Shown here: one piece after another, positions 1 through 7,081 of the stretch
How positions within the stretch are numbered: position 1 is the stretch's first letter
Layout: each line of letters opens with the position of its first letter
Source of the DNA: Lachnospiraceae bacterium UBA6998
GTDB taxonomy: Bacteria > Bacillota > Clostridia > Lachnospirales > Lachnospiraceae
DNA: 7,081 nt
Reading direction: 5' to 3'
Assembly: GCA_002448395.1 (NCBI GenBank)
Contig: DJXS01000103.1
Coordinates: 1,668-8,748, forward strand
Position numbers and translations under genes: made by a program
The notes under the pieces: generated by a model
The model's input: the letters and a program-made list of their open reading frames with translations, nothing else
Told to the model about the DNA's origin: nothing
The model's database searches: none

Positions 1-510
<510 letters not shown>

Positions 511-3500
511 ATGCCTAATACGAAACAGCAAAACTATCAGCCGGTAGCTTTTGAAGCGATCAAGATCGGACTGGCTTCACCGGAGAAGATCAGAGAGTGG
601 TCCCACGGCGAGGTGACAAAGCCCGAGACGATCAACTACAGGACCCTGAAGCCTGAGAGAGACGGCTTGTTCTGCGAGAGGATCTTCGGTCCCAAGAAGG
701 ATTGGGAGTGCTATTGCGGAAAGTATAAGAAGATCCGCTATAAAGGCGTGATCTGTGACAGATGCGGCGTTGAGATCACCAAATCCAGCGTCCGCAGAGA
801 GAGAATGGGACACATCGAGCTTGCAGCTCCGGTCTCCCACATCTGGTATTTCAAGGGAATCCCCAGCAGAATGGGCCTGATCCTCGATCTTTCACCGAAG
901 ATCCTTGAGAGAGTGCTCTATTTTGCCTCTTATATCGTACTGGACAAGGGCCAGACAGACCTCGAGTACAAGCAGGTGCTGACTGAGCGCGAGTATCAGG
1001 AAGCCAGAGAGAAGTACGGCAACAAGTTCCGCGCGGGAATGGGTGCCGAGGCTATCAAACAGCTGCTTCTCGATGTCAAGGTAGAGGAAGAATACCAGGA
1101 ACTGAGCGAGCAGATGGAGACCGTGCAGGGCCAGAAGAGAGCCAGGATCATCAAGAGACTGGAAGTCATCGAGGCCTTCCGCGAGTCCGGAAATTCTCCT
1201 TCCTGGATGATCATGGACTGCATCCCGGTCATTCCTCCGGATCTGCGCCCCATGGTGCAGCTCGACGGCGGAAGATTCGCTACTTCCGACCTGAACGATC
1301 TGTACAGAAGGATCATCAACAGAAATAATCGTCTTAAGAGACTTCTTGAACTCGGCGCTCCGGACATCATCGTCAGGAACGAGAAGAGAATGCTGCAGGA
1401 AGCGGTCGACGCGCTGATCGACAACGGCAGACGCGGCCGTCCTGTCACAGGCCCCGGCAACAGGGCCCTCAAGTCCCTTTCCGACATGCTTAAAGGTAAG
1501 GGAGGACGTTTCAGACAGAACCTCCTGGGCAAGCGTGTCGACTACTCCGGACGAAGCGTTATCGTCGTCGGCCCCGAGCTGAAGATCTATCAGTGCGGCG
1601 TGCCGAAGGAAATGGCGCTGGAACTCTTCAAGCCTTTCGTCATGAAGGAGCTGGAGAAGAGAAATATTTCCCAGAATATCAAGAACGCCAAGAAACTGGT
1701 TGAGCGCGTGGACCCTCAGGTCTGGGATATTCTGGAAGATGTCATCAAAGAGCATCCTGTAATGCTGAACCGTGCTCCTACACTGCACAGACTGGGCATT
1801 CAGGCGTTTGAGCCCATCCTGGTGGAAGGCAAGGCGATCAAGCTTCACCCGCTGGTTTGTACAGCGTTCAACGCTGACTTCGACGGCGACCAGATGGCTA
1901 TTCACCTTCCTCTTTCCGTAGAGGCGCAGGCTGAGTGCAGATTCCTTCTGCTCTCCCCCAACAACCTCCTCAAGCCTTCAGACGGCGGTCCGGTTGCTGT
2001 TCCTTCACAGGATATGGTACTCGGTATCTACTATCTGACTCAGCAGAGAGACGGCGAGCCCGGAGAGGGAAGATGCTTCCACAGCATGAACGAGGCGATC
2101 CTCGCTTACGAGAACCATTACATCACGCTGCACTCCAAGATCAAGGTCAGAGTCAGCAAGAAGAGGGAAGACGGTGAGGTGGTCACAGGTACCATCGACA
2201 TCTCCCTCGGAAGACTTCTCTTTAATGAGATCATTCCTCAGGACCTCGGATTTGTGGACCGCACAAAGCCTGAGAATTACCTGCTTCCCGAGATCGATTT
2301 CCTGGTCAAGAAGAAAGACCTCAAGAAGATCCTTCAGGCCATCATCGATACTCACGGTACCTTCAAGACCGCTGAAGTACTTGACCTGATCAAGGCTATG
2401 GGATACAAGTATTCCACAGTTGCGGCTATGACGGTTTCCATTGCCGACATCACCGTTCCTCCGCAGAAGAAGGAAATGCTCAAAAAAGCGCAGGCCACGG
2501 TAGACGTGATCTCCAGAAACTTCGTCAGAGGACTGATGACAGAGGAGGAGAGATACAGAGCTGTCGTCGATACATGGACAGAGACTGATAACGAGCTCAG
2601 AGACCTGCTGCTCAGAAGTCTTGATAAGTACAACAACATCTTCATGATGGCTGACTCCGGAGCCCGAGGCAGCAACCAGCAGATCAAACAGCTGGCCGGC
2701 ATGCGCGGACTGATGGCGGATACGACGGGCCGCGCGATCGAGCTGCCCATCAAGTCCAACTTCCGTGAAGGTCTGGACGTTCTGGAGTACTTCATGTCGG
2801 CACACGGCGCCCGCAAGGGTCTGTCTGATACAGCGCTTCGTACAGCGGACTCCGGTTACCTGACCAGACGAATGGTCGACGTATCCCAGGAGCTTATCAT
2901 CCGCGAGATCGATTGCTGCGAAGGCAAGGAATCCATTCCCGGCATGACCGTCAAGGCATTCACAGACGGCAAGGCGATGATCGAGGATCTCAGAGACCGA
3001 ATCACCGGCCGTGTTGTCTGCGAGGATGTCAAGGACGCTGACGGCAACATCATTGTCAAGAAGAATCACATGGTCACTCCCAGCCGCGCGAATGCGATCC
3101 TCGAGAGAGGCGTGAACAAGCGCGGAGGCAGGATCGAAGGACTTAAGATCCGTACCATCCTGACCTGCAGATCTCACATGGGAATCTGCGCGAAGTGCTA
3201 CGGCGCCAACATGGCTACCGGCGAAATGGTCCAGGTAGGTGAAGCGGTAGGTATTATTGCGGCACAGTCCATCGGTGAGCCCGGCACACAGCTGACCATG
3301 AGAACATTCCACACCGGCGGTGTCGCGGGCGGCGATATCACACAGGGTCTTCCCCGTGTCGAGGAGCTGTTCGAGGCGCGTAAGCCGAAGGGACTTGCGA
3401 TCATCTCCGAGTTCGGCGGAACCGTATCGATCCCCGACAACAAGAAGAGCCGTGAAGTCATTGTTACCAGTGACGAGACGGGCGAGTCCAAGGAATACCC

Positions 3501-4188
3501 GATCCCTTACGGATCCAGAATCAAGGTTGTGGACGGCCAGACCATTGAGGCCGGCGACGAGCTGACTGAAGGAAGCGTCAACCCTCACGACCTGATGAAG
3601 ATCAAAGGAATCCGGGCAGTCCAGAACTATCTGCTCCGCGAGGTCCAGAAAGTTTACCGTCTGCAGGGCGTTGATATCTGCGATAAGCACATCGAAGTTA
3701 TCGTCAGACAGATGCTCGGCAAGATCAGGATCGAGAACAGCGGCGACACCAAATTCCTTCCCGGAAGCCTGGTCGACGTCCTTGATTTCGAGGATGAGAA
3801 CGAGAGACTTACAGCTCTCGACAAGCAGCCCGCTGAAGGCAAGCAGATCATTCTCGGTATCACAAAGGCGGCGCTTGCCACAAGTTCCTTCCTGTCCGCA
3901 GCATCCTTCCAGGAGACCACTAAGGTCCTTACCGACGCCGCGATCCACGGCAGGATCGATCCCCTGATCGGCCTTAAGGAGAATGTAATCCTCGGTAAGC
4001 TGATCCCTGCAGGTACCGGTATGAAGAGATACCGCAGCACCAGACTCAGCACAGACGCGCGTCTGCGCAGGATCGGTGAGGCAGCTGCGGAAGCAGCACA
4101 GGAAGCGGACGCTGAGGCCGAGATTCAGGTGGAAATCCCTGAAGTTCAGCCTTCGGAGAAAATGATCAATTCTTCTGTCGAAGAATAA
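511..4188 (+). CDS. rpoC: RNA polymerase beta' subunit
   Basis: Complete 1225-residue catalytic subunit of RNA polymerase. From the N terminus it shows the zinc-ribbon Cys67, Cys69, Cys82, Cys85; the clamp helices that bind sigma (about 260-307, [20 protein letters not shown]); the lid/switch region (about 320-350, [20 protein letters not shown]); and the active-site motif NADFDGD at 454-460, with Asp456, Asp458 and Asp460 holding the catalytic magnesium. The bridge helix is around 757-792 ([20 protein letters not shown]). The second zinc site is Cys802, Cys886, Cys893 and Cys896. The trigger loop is around 919-937, with His934 equivalent to E. coli His936. The large lineage-specific insertion of E. 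coli beta' is absent, giving a length close to Bacillus (about 1200). The last ~35 residues are an acidic Ala/Glu-rich tail. Lys91, six residues after Cys85, matches the position reported to sensitise C. difficile polymerase to fidaxomicin. ATG 511 is chosen because it follows a strong ribosome binding site and begins the conserved N terminus. No frameshift or missing key residue is seen. Confidence 0.99.
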   Translation: MPNTKQQNYQPVAFEAIKIGLASPEKIREWSHGEVTKPETINYRTLKPERDGLFCERIFGPKKDWECYCGKYKKIRYKGVICDRCGVEITKSSVRRERMGHIELAAPVSHIWYFKGIPSRMGLILDLSPKILERVLYFASYIVLDKGQTDLEYKQVLTEREYQEAREKYGNKFRAGMGAEAIKQLLLDVKVEEEYQELSEQMETVQGQKRARIIKRLEVIEAFRESGNSPSWMIMDCIPVIPPDLRPMVQLDGGRFATSDLNDLYRRIINRNNRLKRLLELGAPDIIVRNEKRMLQEAVDALIDNGRRGRPVTGPGNRALKSLSDMLKGKGGRFRQNLLGKRVDYSGRSVIVVGPELKIYQCGVPKEMALELFKPFVMKELEKRNISQNIKNAKKLVERVDPQVWDILEDVIKEHPVMLNRAPTLHRLGIQAFEPILVEGKAIKLHPLVCTAFNADFDGDQMAIHLPLSVEAQAECRFLLLSPNNLLKPSDGGPVAVPSQDMVLGIYYLTQQRDGEPGEGRCFHSMNEAILAYENHYITLHSKIKVRVSKKREDGEVVTGTIDISLGRLLFNEIIPQDLGFVDRTKPENYLLPEIDFLVKKKDLKKILQAIIDTHGTFKTAEVLDLIKAMGYKYSTVAAMTVSIADITVPPQKKEMLKKAQATVDVISRNFVRGLMTEEERYRAVVDTWTETDNELRDLLLRSLDKYNNIFMMADSGARGSNQQIKQLAGMRGLMADTTGRAIELPIKSNFREGLDVLEYFMSAHGARKGLSDTALRTADSGYLTRRMVDVSQELIIREIDCCEGKESIPGMTVKAFTDGKAMIEDLRDRITGRVVCEDVKDADGNIIVKKNHMVTPSRANAILERGVNKRGGRIEGLKIRTILTCRSHMGICAKCYGANMATGEMVQVGEAVGIIAAQSIGEPGTQLTMRTFHTGGVAGGDITQGLPRVEELFEARKPKGLAIISEFGGTVSIPDNKKSREVIVTSDETGESKEYPIPYGSRIKVVDGQTIEAGDELTEGSVNPHDLMKIKGIRAVQNYLLREVQKVYRLQGVDICDKHIEVIVRQMLGKIRIENSGDTKFLPGSLVDVLDFEDENERLTALDKQPAEGKQIILGITKAALATSSFLSAASFQETTKVLTDAAIHGRIDPLIGLKENVILGKLIPAGTGMKRYRSTRLSTDARLRRIGEAAAEAAQEADAEAEIQVEIPEVQPSEKMINSSVEE

Positions 4189-4195
4189 AAAAGTA
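4187..4195 (+). promoter_or_regulatory. UP-element-like A-tract upstream of the rpsL promoter
   Basis: AAAAAAGTA fits the proximal UP-subsite consensus AAAAAARNR recalled from E. coli rRNA promoters. It sits at about -46 to -38 if transcription begins near 4232-4233, which is the register where the alpha C-terminal domain binds. It overlaps the last two bases of the rpoC stop codon. Use by this organism's polymerase is inferred. Confidence 0.6.
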
Positions 4196-4196
4196 A

Positions 4197-4225
4197 TTGA
4201 CAACTGCAAAACGGACTCATATAAT
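4197..4225 (+). promoter_or_regulatory. Perfect-consensus housekeeping sigma promoter for the str operon
   Basis: TTGACA (4197-4202) and TATAAT (4220-4225) are both exact consensus hexamers, separated by the optimal 17 bases. No extended -10 TG is present. Transcription should start around 4231-4234, where all likely purine starts are G (GGTG). A start with G would make the promoter responsive to GTP level, as described for Bacillus rRNA promoters, but this is inference. The promoter begins 8 bases after the rpoC stop codon and points at rpsL, rpsG and fusA. It would give these genes their own strong transcript, independent of readthrough from rpoBC. Confidence 0.9.
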
Positions 4226-4227
4226 AT

Positions 4228-4270
4228 CATGGTGTGGCTCTTATGGGCTGCACCATGTTTATTTTTATAA
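4228..4270 (+). terminator. Hairpin plus U-rich run: probable rpoBC terminator overlapping the str start site
   Basis: CATGGTG (4228-4234) pairs exactly with CACCATG (4251-4257). The stem continues inward through 4240/4245, giving 13 pairs in total of which three are G-U, closed by the loop TTAT (4241-4244). A run of TTTATTTTTATAA follows at 4258-4270. This is the layout of an intrinsic terminator and would stop transcripts arriving from rpoC. The predicted start of the str promoter (about 4232) falls inside the 5' arm, so RNA made from that promoter would lack the outer pairs and carry a shortened hairpin at its very 5' end. It could therefore act as a terminator for one transcript and as a 5' stabilising or attenuating hairpin for the other. 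Structure is read by eye; no energy was computed. Confidence 0.7.
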
Positions 4271-4271
4271 G

Positions 4272-4281
4272 AAGGAGGTGA
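4272..4281 (+). promoter_or_regulatory. Extended ribosome binding site of rpsL
   Basis: AAGGAGGTGA is complementary to ten bases of the 16S 3' end (anti-Shine-Dalgarno) without mismatch, and AGGAGG ends 9 bases before ATG 4288. It is the strongest ribosome binding site in the window, fitting the high output expected for a ribosomal protein, and it lies outside the upstream hairpin. Confidence 0.9.
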
Positions 4282-4287
4282 AATAGA

Positions 4288-4707
4288 ATGCCAACATTTA
4301 ACCAGTTAGTAAGAAAGGGTCGTCAGACTTCCGTTAAGAAATCTACTGCTCCCGCTCTGCAGAAGGGAATGAACTCCCTGAAGAAGAAGGCTATTGATGC
4401 CAGCTCTCCTCAGAAGCGCGGTGTGTGCACTGCGGTTAAGACTGCTACCCCCAAGAAGCCTAACTCCGCACTGCGTAAGATCGCAAGGGTGCGTCTCTCC
4501 AATGGAATCGAGGTAACATCCTACATTCCCGGCGAGGGTCACAATCTGCAGGAACACAGCGTTGTCCTGATCAGAGGCGGAAGAGTTAAAGACCTGCCCG
4601 GTACCAGATATCACATCATCCGCGGTACTCTGGATACAGCAGGTGTTGCTAACAGACGTCAGGCTCGCTCCAAGTATGGCGCGAAGAGACCTAAGGCTGG
4701 TAAGTAA
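4288..4707 (+). CDS. rpsL: 30S ribosomal protein S12
   Basis: Complete 139-residue S12, the small-subunit protein at the decoding centre that monitors codon-anticodon pairing. The length matches Firmicute S12 (about 138) rather than E. coli (124); the difference is an extra segment around residues 15-40 before PQKRGVCT. Conserved blocks are [11 protein letters not shown] (54-64), [24 protein letters not shown] (82-105) and [12 protein letters not shown]. Lys56 and Lys101 correspond to E. coli Lys42 and Lys87, whose mutation gives streptomycin resistance; both are wild type. Asp102 matches the residue methylthiolated by RimO in E. coli. Ala49 replaces the Arg found in the E. coli CTRV motif. 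The ATG is fixed by the extended ribosome binding site and the standard [12 protein letters not shown] start. It is the first gene after its own promoter. Bacillus has a small L7Ae-type gene between rpoC and rpsL; none is present here. Confidence 0.99.
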   Translation: MPTFNQLVRKGRQTSVKKSTAPALQKGMNSLKKKAIDASSPQKRGVCTAVKTATPKKPNSALRKIARVRLSNGIEVTSYIPGEGHNLQEHSVVLIRGGRVKDLPGTRYHIIRGTLDTAGVANRRQARSKYGAKRPKAGK

Positions 4708-4828
4708 GATATTTACTAAAAACTGATACCTGTAAGTGTTGGAATTCTATTTACAGATAGATCACAGCACGAACACATATCTATTAGTGAGTACCGATGA
4801 ATTATCCATTGATAAGGAGGGAAGTAAC
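4708..4828 (+). promoter_or_regulatory. Long rpsL-rpsG spacer with two inverted repeats; possible S7 control region
   Basis: This 121-base AT-rich spacer is longer than I would expect between two co-transcribed ribosomal protein genes. It contains CTGTAA (4730-4735) paired with TTACAG (4751-4756) across a 15-base loop, followed directly by ATAGAT (4757-4762) paired with ATCTAT (4779-4784). Neither stem is followed by a U-run, so they are not terminators, and I see no convincing promoter. AAGGAGG (4814-4820) is the rpsG ribosome binding site. In E. coli, S7 binds the rpsL-rpsG junction and represses its own translation. An analogous role here is possible by position, but the sequence does not prove it. 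Confidence 0.35.
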
Positions 4829-5299
4829 GTGCCGCGTAAAGGACATGTACAAAAAAGAGAAATACTTGCCGATCCCTTATACAATAACAAGGTTGTTACC
4901 AAGCTGATCAACGCTGTCATGCTCGACGGCAAGAAAGGCGTAGCACAGAAGATTGTATACGGCGCTTTTGGCAAGGTAGAAGCGAAAGCAGGAAAGCCTG
5001 CTCTCGAAGTATTTGAGACAGCCATGAACAACATCATGCCTGTCCTTGAAGTTAAAGCCAGACGAATCGGTGGCGCAACCTACCAGGTCCCGATCGAAGT
5101 CAGACCTGATAGACGTCAGGCCCTTGCTCTTCGCTGGATGGTAATGTTCTCCCGCAAGAGAGGCGAGAAGACCATGGAAGACAAGCTGGCAGGCGAGATT
5201 CTCGATGCGTTCAATAACACAGGCGCTTCTGTTAAGAGAAAAGAAGATATGCACAAGATGGCAGATGCCAACAGAGCTTTCTCCCACTACAGATTCTGA
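4829..5299 (+). CDS. rpsG: 30S ribosomal protein S7
   Basis: Complete 156-residue S7, the protein that nucleates assembly of the 3' (head) domain of 16S rRNA and lies near the E site. The standard start PRKGHVQKR and the end [15 protein letters not shown] frame the whole family. The beta-ribbon [16 protein letters not shown] is at 76-91 and the [14 protein letters not shown] helix at 111-124. The start is GTG 4829, preceded by AAGGAGG with an 8-base gap, giving exactly the usual family length. The frame stays open back to another GTG at 4736, but that would add 31 residues unlike any S7 and has no ribosome binding site. The final residue is Phe where Trp is common. It is the second gene of the str operon, and its product is the usual autoregulator of that operon in E. 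coli. Confidence 0.98.
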   Translation: MPRKGHVQKREILADPLYNNKVVTKLINAVMLDGKKGVAQKIVYGAFGKVEAKAGKPALEVFETAMNNIMPVLEVKARRIGGATYQVPIEVRPDRRQALALRWMVMFSRKRGEKTMEDKLAGEILDAFNNTGASVKRKEDMHKMADANRAFSHYRF

Positions 5300-5349
5300 T
5301 CGCGATTTTGTCGGCTTCAGATTTGCTGCTTGACGTTATTTTACACATT

Positions 5350-5355
5350 AGGAGG
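5350..5355 (+). promoter_or_regulatory. Ribosome binding site of fusA
   Basis: AGGAGG lies 11 bases before GTG 5367, somewhat longer than the spacing of the other genes here. It settles the start: an in-frame stop at 5349-5351 closes the frame upstream, and the next in-frame ATG (5415-5417) lies inside the first GTP-binding motif. The preceding spacer (5300-5349) holds nothing else convincing: no terminator and no promoter, only a short ATCGCGAT palindrome at 5299-5306. Confidence 0.8.
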
Positions 5356-5366
5356 AAGAAAAATCT

Positions 5367-7081
5367 GTGTCAACTAGAGAATATCCCCTGGAGAGAACCA
5401 GGAATATCGGTATTATGGCGCACATTGATGCCGGCAAGACTACGCTCACAGAACGTATTCTGTATTATACCGGTGTAAACTATAAGATCGGCGATACACA
5501 TGACGGAACTGCTACCATGGACTGGATGGCCCAGGAGCAGGAGCGCGGTATCACGATCACATCAGCGGCTACAACATGTCACTGGACTCTGCATGATCAT
5601 AATGTGCCCAAGGAAGGAGCTCTCGAGCACCGCATCAATATCATTGATACTCCCGGACACGTTGACTTTACTGTTGAAGTAGAGCGTTCTCTTCGCGTAC
5701 TGGATGGCGCTGTAGGCGTATTCAGTGCGAGAGGCGGCGTAGAACCCCAGGCTGAGAATGTTTGGCGCCAGGCTGATACCTACAATGTGCCGCGTATGGC
5801 TTTCATCAATAAGATGGATGTGATCGGTGCGGACTATTTTGGTTCTGTAGACCAGATCCGCACAAGGCTCGGCAAGAACGCCATCATGATCCAGATCCCT
5901 ATGGGCGCTGAGGATACCTTTACAGGTATCATCGACCTGTTTGAGATGGAAGCTTATACTTATAATGATGACAAGGGTGACAACATCACTATCGGAGAGA
6001 TCCCGGATCAGTTCAAGGAAGACGCGGAACTGTACCGCGCCGAGATGATCGAGAAGATCTGCGACCTCGACGAGGACCTGATGATGATGTATCTTGAAGG
6101 CGAAGAGCCTTCCGCAGAGGAAATGAAGGCTGCGCTGCGCAAGGCAACCTGCGAGTGCAAGGCCGTTCCTGTAGTCTGCGGATCCGCTTACAAGAATAAG
6201 GGCATCCAGAAGATGATCGACGCTGTTGTCGAGTTCATGCCTTCACCCCTTGACATCCCTGCGATCAAGGGTACTGACCTTGACGGAAATGAAGTCGAGA
6301 GACATTCTTCCGATGAAGAGCCTTTCGCAGCTCTCGCATTCAAGATCATGACCGATCCTTTCGTAGGAAAACTCGCATTCTTCCGTGTATATTCCGGCGT
6401 CGCGAATTCCGGATCTTACATTCTGAATGCGACCAAAGATAAGAAGGAGCGTCTCGGACGTATCCTTCAGATGCACGCGAATAAGAGAACAGAACTTGAA
6501 AAGGTATACTCCGGAGATATCGCCGCGGCAGTAGGCCTCAAGTTCACGGCTACCGGCGACACACTCTGCGATGACGCTCACCCCGTTATTCTGGAGTCCA
6601 TGGAGTTCCCGGAGCCCGTTATCGAGCTCGCGATCGAGCCCAAGACCAAGGCTGGTCAGGGCAAGATGGCCGAAGCGCTTGCCAAGCTTGCTGAAGAGGA
6701 TCCCACCTTTAAGCAGCACACTGACAAGGAAACAGGCCAGACGATCATCGCCGGTATGGGTGAGCTCCATCTGGAGATCATCGTAGACAGACTTCTTCGT
6801 GAGTTCAAGGTCGAGGCGAATGTCGGCGCACCTCAGGTTGCCTATAAAGAGACATTCACCAAGAACGTGGACCAGGAATACAAGTACGCGAAGCAGTCGG
6901 GCGGCCGCGGCCAGTACGGCCACTGCAAGGTTCGTTTCGAGCCTATGGACGCCAACGGCGAAGAACTTTACAAATTTGATTCCGAAGTTGTCGGCGGCAA
7001 TATTCCTAAGGAATATATCCCTGCAGTCGGCGCCGGTATTGAAGAGGCTATGAAGGCCGGTAACCTGGGCGGATACCCGGT
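5367..7081 (+). CDS. fusA: Translation elongation factor G (3' end outside window)
   Basis: First 571 residues of EF-G (usually about 690-700), the GTPase that drives tRNA-mRNA translocation on the ribosome and, with RRF, ribosome recycling. The GTPase domain has all its motifs: AHIDAGKTT (18-26), switch I RGITIT (60-65), DTPGHVDF (94-101) with catalytic His98, NKMD (148-151) and GSA (272-274). Domain II follows (about residue 300 on), then domain III with GMGELHLEI near 464-472, and the start of domain IV with SGGRGQYGH (511-519) and [12 protein letters not shown]. The window ends at GGYP. The missing part is the rest of domain IV and domain V. The start is GTG 5367, giving [20 protein letters not shown], the normal EF-G N terminus. 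It is the third str-operon gene, 67 bases after rpsG with no terminator between. tuf commonly follows but lies outside the window. No frameshift or altered catalytic residue is visible. Confidence 0.98.
   Translation, partial: MSTREYPLERTRNIGIMAHIDAGKTTLTERILYYTGVNYKIGDTHDGTATMDWMAQEQERGITITSAATTCHWTLHDHNVPKEGALEHRINIIDTPGHVDFTVEVERSLRVLDGAVGVFSARGGVEPQAENVWRQADTYNVPRMAFINKMDVIGADYFGSVDQIRTRLGKNAIMIQIPMGAEDTFTGIIDLFEMEAYTYNDDKGDNITIGEIPDQFKEDAELYRAEMIEKICDLDEDLMMMYLEGEEPSAEEMKAALRKATCECKAVPVVCGSAYKNKGIQKMIDAVVEFMPSPLDIPAIKGTDLDGNEVERHSSDEEPFAALAFKIMTDPFVGKLAFFRVYSGVANSGSYILNATKDKKERLGRILQMHANKRTELEKVYSGDIAAAVGLKFTATGDTLCDDAHPVILESMEFPEPVIELAIEPKTKAGQGKMAEALAKLAEEDPTFKQHTDKETGQTIIAGMGELHLEIIVDRLLREFKVEANVGAPQVAYKETFTKNVDQEYKYAKQSGGRGQYGHCKVRFEPMDANGEELYKFDSEVVGGNIPKEYIPAVGAGIEEAMKAGNLGGYP

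Noticed and set aside
892..1905. Long antisense open frame (about 337 codons) opposite the first part of rpoC
   Set aside because: Same shadow effect of codon bias; no family similarity.
2005..4230. Very long antisense open frame (about 740 codons) opposite rpoC and reaching into the str promoter
   Set aside because: It mirrors the codon pattern of rpoC, has no recognisable protein family and is Leu/Asp/Val-rich as expected of a shadow frame. rpoC itself is unambiguous.
4750..4783. TTTACA as a -35 box of an rpsG promoter
   Set aside because: No reasonable -10 element at the allowed spacing.
4730..4784. The rpsL-rpsG inverted repeats as a terminator
   Set aside because: The stems are short, AU-rich and not followed by a U-run, and the str genes are normally co-transcribed.
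4736..4828. Upstream in-frame GTG that would extend S7 by 31 residues
   Set aside because: The added residues do not resemble S7, no ribosome binding site precedes 4736, and GTG 4829 has AAGGAGG at the right distance and the standard S7 N terminus.
5330..5360. TTGACG as a -35 box for a fusA promoter
   Set aside because: No -10-like hexamer lies 16-18 bases downstream; that place is occupied by the ribosome binding site.
6243..6923. Antisense open frame of about 226 codons opposite fusA
   Set aside because: Shadow of the EF-G coding frame; the + strand frame carries all EF-G motifs.

Overview
This window is a stretch of core transcription and translation genes from a moderately GC-rich low-branching Firmicute, most likely in class Clostridia (Lachnospiraceae- or Oscillospiraceae-like). 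The assignment rests on several features: gene order rpoB-rpoC-rpsL-rpsG-fusA, an RpoC of 1225 residues without the large E. coli-type insertion, the long Firmicute form of S12, near-perfect AAGGAGG-type ribosome binding sites, and frequent AGA arginine codons. Family or genus cannot be fixed from the sequence alone. All genes are on the + strand, and I see no mobile element, CRISPR array, tRNA, rRNA or sign of horizontal transfer.

Layout: positions 1-510 are the 3' end of rpoB (RNA polymerase beta), with a long acidic tail. The rpoB stop codon touches the rpoC start codon with no spacing. rpoC (511-4188) is complete and intact, with both zinc sites and the catalytic Asp triad. The 99-base rpoC-rpsL gap (4189-4287) is the most information-dense part of the window. 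It holds an A-tract UP element, a perfect TTGACA-17-TATAAT promoter, a strong hairpin followed by a U-rich run, and an extended Shine-Dalgarno sequence. rpsL (S12, 4288-4707) follows, then a 121-base spacer with two small inverted repeats, then rpsG (S7, GTG start at 4829), a 67-base spacer, and fusA (EF-G, GTG start at 5367), which runs off the right edge after 571 codons.

How the parts work together: beta and beta' form the catalytic centre of RNA polymerase, while S12, S7 and EF-G form the classical str operon for decoding and translocation. The rpoC-rpsL gap appears to separate two transcription units. The hairpin and U-run would end rpoBC transcripts, and the consensus promoter overlapping the same hairpin would start a strong independent str transcript whose RNA begins inside the hairpin. 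That overlap, and the unusually long rpsL-rpsG spacer where S7 autoregulation could act, are the observations most worth checking. I found no undescribed gene system here; the coding content is ordinary housekeeping.
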